Source: Dichomitus squalens LYAD-421 SS1 (lineage: Eukaryota > Basidiomycota > Agaricomycetes > Polyporales > Polyporaceae). Taken from it: a stretch of 64,000 bases of DNA. Of the stretch, positions 55,930 to 64,000 are shown in pieces (the stretch's first letter is position 1; the number at the start of each line of letters is the position of its first letter). The DNA is taken from positions 1,171,720-1,235,719 of the forward strand of contig NW_006766884.1 in NCBI RefSeq assembly GCF_000275845.1, written 5' to 3'. Made by a program: the position numbers and the translations under genes. The notes below the pieces were generated by a model. It worked only from the letters and a program-made list of their open reading frames with translations. It had not been told where the DNA came from and did not search any database.

Positions 55930-57439
55930 TCACCAGCCCCCAAACCACCGCTTGGGAGGACGCTTCCTAGGGGAACGCATCATTGTCACCGTCGTCTCGA
56001 CCTCCTCTGGCTCGATCACTTCCTCCTCTACGACGACCTCCACAGAAGTGGTCTTCGGGATATGGGTCGTAGAGGAAGAGCTGATAATGTTTGGAGTCGG
56101 CGAGGCTATCCGACGAGTGTTTGCTGGTGGCTGAGCGGTCGCCTGCGAATTGACAGTGTGGTGCTGAGTGTGCGTGACGGTCCTGGTCTCGGTCGCAAAC
56201 TCAATTGCGGTTTCGGTGATAATAATAGGAGCGGGGGCAAGGGCCGGTGCCTGTAGGGAAGAAAACATTTGGTCAGCGCACTGCTCCAGATCGGAAAGCG
56301 AGGGGCGTAGGCTGATAATCGGTCTGCACTCAAAGCGAACCGGTCCAACTCAGATCGGGGCCGTCACGCTCGGTGACGAGGCGTGTTGGGCATCACGTGG
56401 GCGCGAAAGAGGTGCGCGTCGCAGGATCATCGATCGGGAAAAGAGACGCGGGTTGAATGCAGACGGGCTACCAGCTTACAACAGGGACGCGGGGGAACAA
56501 GACGACAAACACCGTGGTCCCCCAAGCCCGGGACGAAGGGAGGGGAGGGGGCGAAGGATACCAACTCTACACAAGTGAAACAATGAAGATGAAATTGATG
56601 GACAAGAGTTCCCCCTTCGTCTCAGAGCTCGGAGCGGCGCTGCTGGGGTGGAGGCGGTGGTACCTTGGGTTTCCGTCGGGCAGCGCCGGCGGGAGGTACA
56701 ACGGGAGGGGGCTCGTTGTAGATGTACTCTTCCTCCACGGTCTCAGGTTGACCCTCGTTGAGCATCCTATACGGGGATGAGATCAGCATGAAAGGCGTGA
56801 TAAACGTTAGCCTACTTACACAAGTTGCTCCATGATCCAGCTCTCGCGTCTTGACGCGTCGTGCTCGCGGCGATTGACAGCTTCCTCACGACGGCTGATT
56901 TCGCGCTCGCGTTCAGCAATTTTGAGTTCACGGTCGAGGATATCCTCTGCGCGAATGCGAGCCTGGTCCCACCAGCCAGGAGGAGTGAGAGACTCTTCCT
57001 TGACGACTTCTTTGATTACCGTCTGGATCGGAGGAGGAGCCTCGGTGACCTTCTCATAGACAGTGGGGCAGGCTGGGCAGACAAGAGGACTGGCGGTAGG
57101 GGCGGCAATGACACCGCCGGGGGCGCCTGCAAGGATTTCGGCCTCGCGGCGAGCAACCTCGGCCTCACGAACGGCGACGTTGCTCTCACGAGCGAGGAGG
57201 GCTTGAGTACGTTTCGGAGAGATGATGCCCCAAAAACCTCCGTCCTTGGCTTGTTCACCGTTCGCAGCAGCAGCACCTGTTTGATGCGATGGAAGCGAAA
57301 GCATGACGGCGAGGACCGCAAGCACGAGGGAGAGGACCAGAAGGAGAGTGGTGGACGAGATGGTGCGATGGTGGTGATGGCGGGAAGATGAGCGTTCACT
57401 GCGCTCCCGTTCTCGATGAGACGAGGAAGGTTGGGCCAT
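55930..57439 (-). CDS. Single-pass membrane protein with coiled coil, unknown function
   Basis: Not recognised. The start at 57439 gives MAQPSSSHRERERSERSSSR, a basic Ser/Arg/His-rich cytosolic-like N-terminus, then one hydrophobic segment LLLVLSLVLAVLAVMLSLP (residues about 32-52). A coiled coil follows with two Arg/Glu heptad stretches (ESNVAVREAEVARREAEIL and ELKIAEREREISRREEAVN), separated by a CPACPTVYEKV segment. Exon 2 (from about 56767) adds MLNEGQPETVEEEYIYNEPP and Pro-rich sequence; reading straight on, it stops at 56622-56624. A strong acceptor (TTTTCTTCCCTACAG at about 56254) opens a further frame, ITETAIEFATETRTVTHTQH, ending KRPPKRWFGGW at 55930. The 3' structure is therefore uncertain: either two isoforms or one long intron. 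Divergent from NUR1. Confidence 0.6.
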
Positions 57440-58046
57440 CCTGACGCTAACGGAGTTCGAGGGCGACAAGGATGTGGAGGTACGGGGTCTATACGTGGAC
57501 GTTATGGTGGAAACGGGGCGTGGGGGAGAGGTAGCGCGTTAGTCGGTATGCAGAAGGGTCGGAATGGCCGTGAGGGATTTAAAAGAGGGAACAAAAGGAG
57601 ACGGGAGGAGGGGGGCGGAGAGCAAGGAGAGGGCCCCCAGCGAATTGACTTTTCAACCGTTGGTTGGTATTCCCTTATTGGGTAAACCAAACACAAACAG
57701 GTCACAACATCACCCCTACACGTGTCGCCAGAGTTCCCACCCGCTGATTAATTGTCACGCCATCCCTTTGTTTTCTGGCAACGGAATTTTCGTTTTGCGA
57801 GGAGAACATGCGCTCCGCTGGTTTCAGCCAATCAAACGAGAGGACTTGATCACTCCGACGCGGAGACAAAACGAGGGTGGCTGATGTGGCGGGGGCAGTG
57901 AAGTCACGTCACGTTACGTCACGTCACAGACTGCAGCGCGTGCTGAGACGATCACGCACGCGTGCCACCGGCGCGTTCGCGCTTCCCTTCCCTCGAGCTG
58001 CTCTGGCCCTCCTCCGCTGACCGTCCCCCGAGGCTCGACAGGCAGC
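57440..58046. promoter_or_regulatory. Divergent promoter region, membrane coiled-coil gene / NUR1
   Basis: About 600 bases between outward-facing start codons. It contains a pentanucleotide array (57904-57927) 120 bases before the NUR1 start. No other gene. Confidence 0.5.
57904..57927. repeat. TCACG pentanucleotide array, CACGT/ACGTCA-type sites
   Basis: TCACG-TCACG-TTACG-TCACG-TCAC: five 5-bp units with one T substitution in the third. Each junction forms ACGTCA or CACGTC, core words of bZIP (CREB/ATF) and bHLH binding sites; the third junction gives TTACGTCA, a near-CRE. It may be a clustered transcription-factor site or just a microsatellite. Confidence 0.6.
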
Positions 58047-59800
58047 ATGTCTCTCCGCCGCATCGCGCAAACAAATGCCGCCGTTTCTGCCTCGCCCAGG
58101 ATGGGTGGCACAGCCAGTGCGTCCTCCGTCCCCTCACCATCCACGCCTGTCCGCGGTAGCCTCCCCACCACTCCGAGGACACGGCTTGTCTATCCCATCT
58201 CTCCAGTCACGTCCCCATCGCTGTCTGCATCTCAGCCCTTTGATTGGGAAGCCGCGAGGTCCAGACGACCCCCACCGTATGCCACACCTTTGAACGGAAA
58301 GCGGAAGACAAGGCAGAGCGATGTAGGCACACCTGGAAAGGCCACTCCGGCTAAGCGTGTTGTGCGGAAGAAGTCTCTCTACGAACGGTGAGTCAATGTC
58401 GTCTCATGCCACAGCTCTATCTGCGACCTGGATTGTGAATGCACAGTCTGTCGTTGTATAGACTAGCAGGTGGATGCACTCGAGGGCCCTGTATGCCACC
58501 AATACTTCTATCTTGTGGGTGCCTCTGTGGTGTGTTCTATTTCGTTGGCTACCTGTGTCACCACCATCATGGTGAGTCTGCGGGTACATGCAATCGGTCA
58601 CATTCCTCGATTTGCCCGGATGCCAATGCACCATCCTAAGCCTGCATGAGCCGAACCAATCGTACCGCCCGTCAAGCCACTTGACTGACATACGCTCATG
58701 ACCATGATAGAATCACCAACCTTCCCTCTCAGATATCCTTCGAGATATCCCAATTCCCGAACAACGTCCCGCTCCCATCGCCACAAAACTCTGCCAGAGT
58801 CATCGGCGGAGCTCTGCACTTCCTCCATCTCTGTGTCCGCATCTCGCAAATTCGCAGAATCCCAGACTCCGATCTCGGGTGGGAGGACATGTACCGCGAG
58901 CACGAAGGGGAAGCCTGGTTTGACTGGGTGCGTCTGCACTTCTCACTTACCATCCATATGTACGCTTACTCTACACACGCAACAGACAACACCGACGACC
59001 ATCATCCTAGTATCAGCCACCGTCCTCAACACGCTCTACCTGTTCACCCGCACCCGCACCTACTACCTCAACCTCGCCAACGAGCCCGTCTCCTCCCCAC
59101 ACGCCTCCTTCATCAAACGCCCCCGCGGCCCCTCCCGCACCTCCTCGTCCTCCCCCAACCCTAACGACGACGACCCCTTCCAGAAACGCTCCGTCCCCTC
59201 GCTCGCCTGGTCGCTCTTCGTCTCGGTCCTCAAGGCCCTCTGGCGCTTCCTCGTCGTCTCCGCCCGCTTCCTGCTCAACCTCTCCCCGCCCAAGACGCGT
59301 CCCCCCCAGCCATGGGAGGAGGACGAGCGCGTGCAGGCGCTCGAGGTGTGGACCCCGGGCAAGCTCGAGATGGCGCTGTTCGGCATCTACTCGCCCGTGC
59401 ACGCGCTGCTGTGGATGGCGACGACGAGCGCGAACTGGATCCTCATGTTCTTCGTCATGTTCACCGTCGGCGTCCAGGTGCGTATCCCACCAGACGTCGC
59501 TCTCCGTTCATGAGGGACTGTCCCGCTGATGACATCACGCTGTGGCCTTGCTCCTTCCAATGCAGAGCCGCGCCCTCGCGCGTTCGTACGAGGCCCTGCT
59601 GAAGGACCGCGCGATCATCGCCGCCGAGGTCATGCACGAGTACAACGAGAACGTCAGTGGCCACGCTCCCCCCTCGTGCGCGAGCGAAAGAGAGACTAAC
59701 AGAGATCGCCATGTAGTTTGTCGTCCCACGCATCAACCCAGTGCGCAAGGACGCCGCGGTCATGACGCACGAATCGGAGATGGTCAACGTCTGGGAGTGA
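58047..59800 (+). CDS. NUR1: Nur1-like inner nuclear membrane protein (DUF2418 family)
   Basis: Nuclear rim protein; in yeast Nur1 forms the CLIP complex with Heh1/Src1, tethers rDNA to the nuclear envelope and supports silencing. It starts at 58047 (MSLRRIAQTNAAVSASPRMG). A long Ser/Pro-rich basic N-terminus ends KRVVRKKSLYER, followed by an unusually long intron (about 58388-58710). Then come ITNLPSQISFEISQFPNNVP and GWEDMYREHEGEAWFDW, the first membrane segment TIILVSATVLNTLYLFTRTR, and the conserved core LEVWTPGKLEMALFGIYSPV. The second membrane segment is HALLWMATTSANWILMFFVM, and the C-terminus reads YEALLKDRAIIAAEVMHEYN, INPVRKDAAVMTHESEMVNV, with TGA at 59798-59800. The last blocks are the family signature. 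Confidence 0.9.
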
Positions 59801-60121
59801 GCGAGGTTCCACGGGCGCAGTTCCTCCAGTCGTCGGTCCGATTCTGTTTTCTCGGCATCTGGTGGCTTTCGTTGCACTGCATTCTGCTTGGTCTAGATTC
59901 GCGTGTTTCACCCCCTCCAGGTAATTTGCTGCTTATTAGGATCATCATCACGAACTTTCGCATCACAAGTCCCTTTTCACGCATGCAGTACGGCTTCTTC
60001 TTTCGTGCTATACCATCCGCCTTCATTGTTGAGGTCTCGGAACAATCGATTGCACGCATACAATACAAAGCATATACAAACTGCATCGCACTGGCAACGG
60101 TAGGACGTCCGCTGATCCGCA
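59801..60121. other. Intergenic between convergent NUR1 and FBP1
   Basis: 321 bases with two 3' ends; no gene seen. Confidence 0.45.
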
Positions 60122-61629
60122 TCACGGCTTCGCCTCTCCGTTCGTCTTCTCCGCCTCGTAGAACTTGATCAGGTCCTGCACATCCTCTTTGCTCCCGAGG
60201 AAAACAGGGCACCGCTCATGGATGCTCTTGGGAACGATATCCAGGATGCGCTGCGTGCCGGTCGTCGCGATGCCGCCAGCCTGCTCCGTGAGGAACGCCA
60301 TGGGGAACGCCTCATAGAGCAGCCGTAGCTTCCCCTTCTTGCTCTTCTTGTCGTCGGGATACCCGAAGATGCCGCCGTAGAGGAGCGTCCGGTGCACGTC
60401 TGCGACCATCGAGCCGATGTAGCGCGCAGAGTATGGCGACTTGCCGTTCTTGGGGTACTTAATGGAGTTGAGGTAGTTGAGGACGGGCGGGTGGAAGTAC
60501 ACGGAGTTGCCTTCGTTGAAGGAGTATATCTTCCCTCGTGAGGGGATCTTGATCTGTACACATTCCGGTCCTGTGAGCAAGCCGGCTTCAAAAACATCCG
60601 GGACTGACGTGAACTTACATCAGGATGGGTGAGGATGAACTCGCCGAGGGCAGCGTCGAGCGTGTAGCCGTTGACGCCATGTCCCGTGGTCAGAACCAGG
60701 TTCGCTGACGAACCGTACCTGCACAGGCGTGCCCATTGGTCAGTGTGCACGGCCCCCGAAGGTACCACGGGTACACGAAGCACTCACATCGTGTAACCGG
60801 CCGCGACCATCTCGCTGCCTGGTCTCAGGACATCCGCAATCGTTCCCTTCGACCCTGGCGCCTTTCTCACATGTATCAGCCCTGCCCCACTCATTCACGT
60901 GCCTACTTCCATGTCCCCCCCCCTTCCGCATCGCCCCTCAAGGAGGCCTAGCAAGCGCAGGAAAGGAGAGATACGGAGGGCATGAGACTACTCACGATGT
61001 GGTAGATACCAAAGATGGTGCCGATGTTCACACCGGCGTCGATGTTGCTGCTGCCGTCGAGCGGGTCAAAGACGACGCAGTACTTGCCCTTGTACTTGTC
61101 CTCGATGATGACCGCCTCCTCGAGCTCCTCGGACACGAGCACGGCCGTCTTGCCCGACGCGCGTAGCGAGTTGACCATGATGTCGTTCGAGAGGACATCG
61201 AGCTTCTTCTGCTCCTCGCCCTGCACGTTCGTCTCGCCCGCTAACCCAACCCTAGTGTCACCATCCGCAAAGTAGATATCCGCAATGGTATCGGGGAGGA
61301 CAAAAGAACAGGGAAGCAGGGGAGATGACGATGAGATCACCGTCGCGCAGAGAAAATCACGAGGGTCACTCACAGGTTAATCAGGCGCGCTTTCCTAACA
61401 TTGGTCGCAATGAACTTGGATGTCGTCTGAATGGCAGTCAGAAGCAGTGTCAGGTCGCCAGTCGCAACTGCGCCCAGACTGAACTGGTCTGCGAGGACGT
61501 GGCTGTCGTGCGCAAGCAAAAGAATGGGAACGCGACGGGCGATGAGATGAGCGCTCGCATCGACCGAGATCCGAAAACGCACCGAGTGAGGGTGATGATG
61601 TCGGTGTTGGGCTGATCCTCTCGAGACAT
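60122..61629 (-). CDS. FBP1: Fructose-1,6-bisphosphatase
   Basis: Gluconeogenic cytosolic enzyme that hydrolyses fructose-1,6-bisphosphate to fructose-6-phosphate. It starts at 61629 ([16 protein letters not shown]). Further blocks: [60 protein letters not shown], the metal-binding [85 protein letters not shown], and the active-site signature [20 protein letters not shown]. It ends [14 protein letters not shown], with TGA at 60122-60124. About seven exons. Ligands for metal and the catalytic Lys-Leu-Arg signature are present. Two GCGGGG sites upstream are consistent with glucose repression through a CreA/Mig1-type factor. Confidence 0.96.
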
Positions 61630-61693
61630 GGCTAGTGTACGAACAGTGGGTAGGTGTGGGTGATAGGACGAGCACGACCGCGTTTATATCGAA

Positions 61694-61737
61694 GCGGGGG
61701 AAGACGGGAGTGGATTGTAGGTGGTCGGGAAGCGGGG
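61694..61737 (+). promoter_or_regulatory. Pair of GCGGGG boxes upstream of FBP1
   Basis: Two GCGGGG words 38 bases apart, at 65 and 103 bases upstream of the FBP1 start codon, both matching the SYGGGG/SYGGRG core recognised by Mig1/CreA repressors. Yeast FBP1 is a classic glucose-repressed gene. Such words are common in GC-rich DNA, so support is modest. Confidence 0.4.
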
Positions 61738-62083
61738 GCCCCTCTCTCCGTCGCCTGCCTCAGCCCTCCTGCCTAATGCGGCAAGTACCTCCACTTCACA
61801 TGCCCTGAGTTCCGGACTCCCTCAGGCGTCGTTGAGAGTCCCGGTCCTTTTCCGGCGCGTCATCCTGTGTTTATGGCTGCCTTCCGTCCCACCGACCCCC
61901 GTTCTCCAACTCCAGGCTCGCCTCTGGGGTCTGCAGATCCACGAAGAAGGTATCAGCGACGTTCGCGGCGCCCTCTTGCACTAGATTATGTAGATCGTAC
62001 AGTACCACAATGATGACATCAAGCAGCGCAGCGTAGGCCACCCCCGTGCGTATGTGCAACCCATGCAGCGCATCATCGTGATT

Positions 62084-62103
62084 CGTCCGTCCGTCCGTCC
62101 GTC
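62084..62103. repeat. (CGTC)5 tetranucleotide microsatellite
   Basis: Five perfect CGTC units in the spacer just downstream of the C2H2 gene's stop codon, outside coding sequence; likely strain-variable. Confidence 0.85.
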
Positions 62104-62150
62104 AGCAACTCATAGCCCGGTGTGCGAGCCAGGCTCACGCCCGTCCTCTG

Positions 62151-63998
<1,848 letters not shown>

Positions 63999-64000
63999 CG

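Larger units (their letters stand above)
61630..62150. other. FBP1 promoter region and 3' flank of the C2H2 gene
   Basis: About 520 bases. TTTATATC near 61683 is TATA-like. GCGGGG words at 61694-61699 and 61732-61737 resemble CreA/Mig1 sites. A (CGTC)5 microsatellite is at 62084-62103. No gene. Confidence 0.5.

Noticed and set aside
57900..57930. Telomere-like or CRISPR-like repeat
   Set aside because: Units are 5 bp with no spacers and do not match the fungal telomere TTAGGG; treated as a promoter array or microsatellite.
59013..59402. Minus-strand open frames over NUR1 exon 3
   Set aside because: Gly/Glu/Arg-rich mirror of a Pro/Ser/Arg-rich coding exon; the sense strand carries the DUF2418 signature and membrane segments.

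Overview
This window is nuclear DNA from a filamentous basidiomycete, most likely an agaricomycete. The evidence is dense protein-coding genes on both strands, very short GT-AG introns of about 45-65 nt that cut most genes into many exons, GC-rich coding sequence, and an unmistakably fungal gene set (SOG2, KNR4, NUR1, SPB4, RER2, EAF1). I see no transposon, CRISPR array, plasmid or viral element. All gene ends given here are coding ends (start codon to stop codon); exon borders were read by eye from splice signals and protein continuity.

Layout. 0-13 kb, all on the minus strand: EAF1 (NuA4 scaffold), KNR4/SMI1, then two tandem succinyl-CoA:3-ketoacid CoA-transferase genes. 13.5-26 kb: twinfilin (-), PEP7/VAC1 FYVE protein (+), SOG2 leucine-rich protein of the RAM network (-), and SPB4 DEAD-box helicase (+). 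26.7-35.5 kb: a CCCH finger/coiled-coil protein (+), an intron-bearing tRNA-Ile(UAU) (-), a soluble ABC ATPase (-), TOM40 (-), and a cytosolic HSP70 (+) with a heat-shock element in the region it shares with TOM40. 36-50.5 kb, all minus: two tandem PhoD-type phosphatase genes, class II aldolase copy A, a relic of a SWIM/RING gene fused to a relic of a third PhoD gene, aldolase copy B, and the intact SWIM/RING gene. 50.5-64 kb: RER2 cis-prenyltransferase (+), a second CCCH/coiled-coil gene paralogous to the first (-), a single-pass membrane coiled-coil protein (-), NUR1 (+), fructose-1,6-bisphosphatase (-), and a four-finger C2H2 factor (-) whose start lies close to the right edge.

Most genes are ordinary housekeeping genes with no functional link to each other. 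Two things stand out. First, the 36-50 kb block records duplications: PhoD1/PhoD2, and a later tandem duplication whose breakpoints can be placed inside the PhoD2 and SWIM/RING genes. It left two intact aldolases and a chimeric pseudogene junction at about 46,284/46,285. Second, two genes 23 kb apart (26.7 kb and 52.1 kb) are paralogues encoding an N-terminal CCCH finger and C-terminal coiled coils. They share all three intron positions and phases, including one that splits the zinc finger, and one of them appears to use a GC-AG intron. I could not name this family. No defence, secondary-metabolite or other obviously new multi-gene system is visible.
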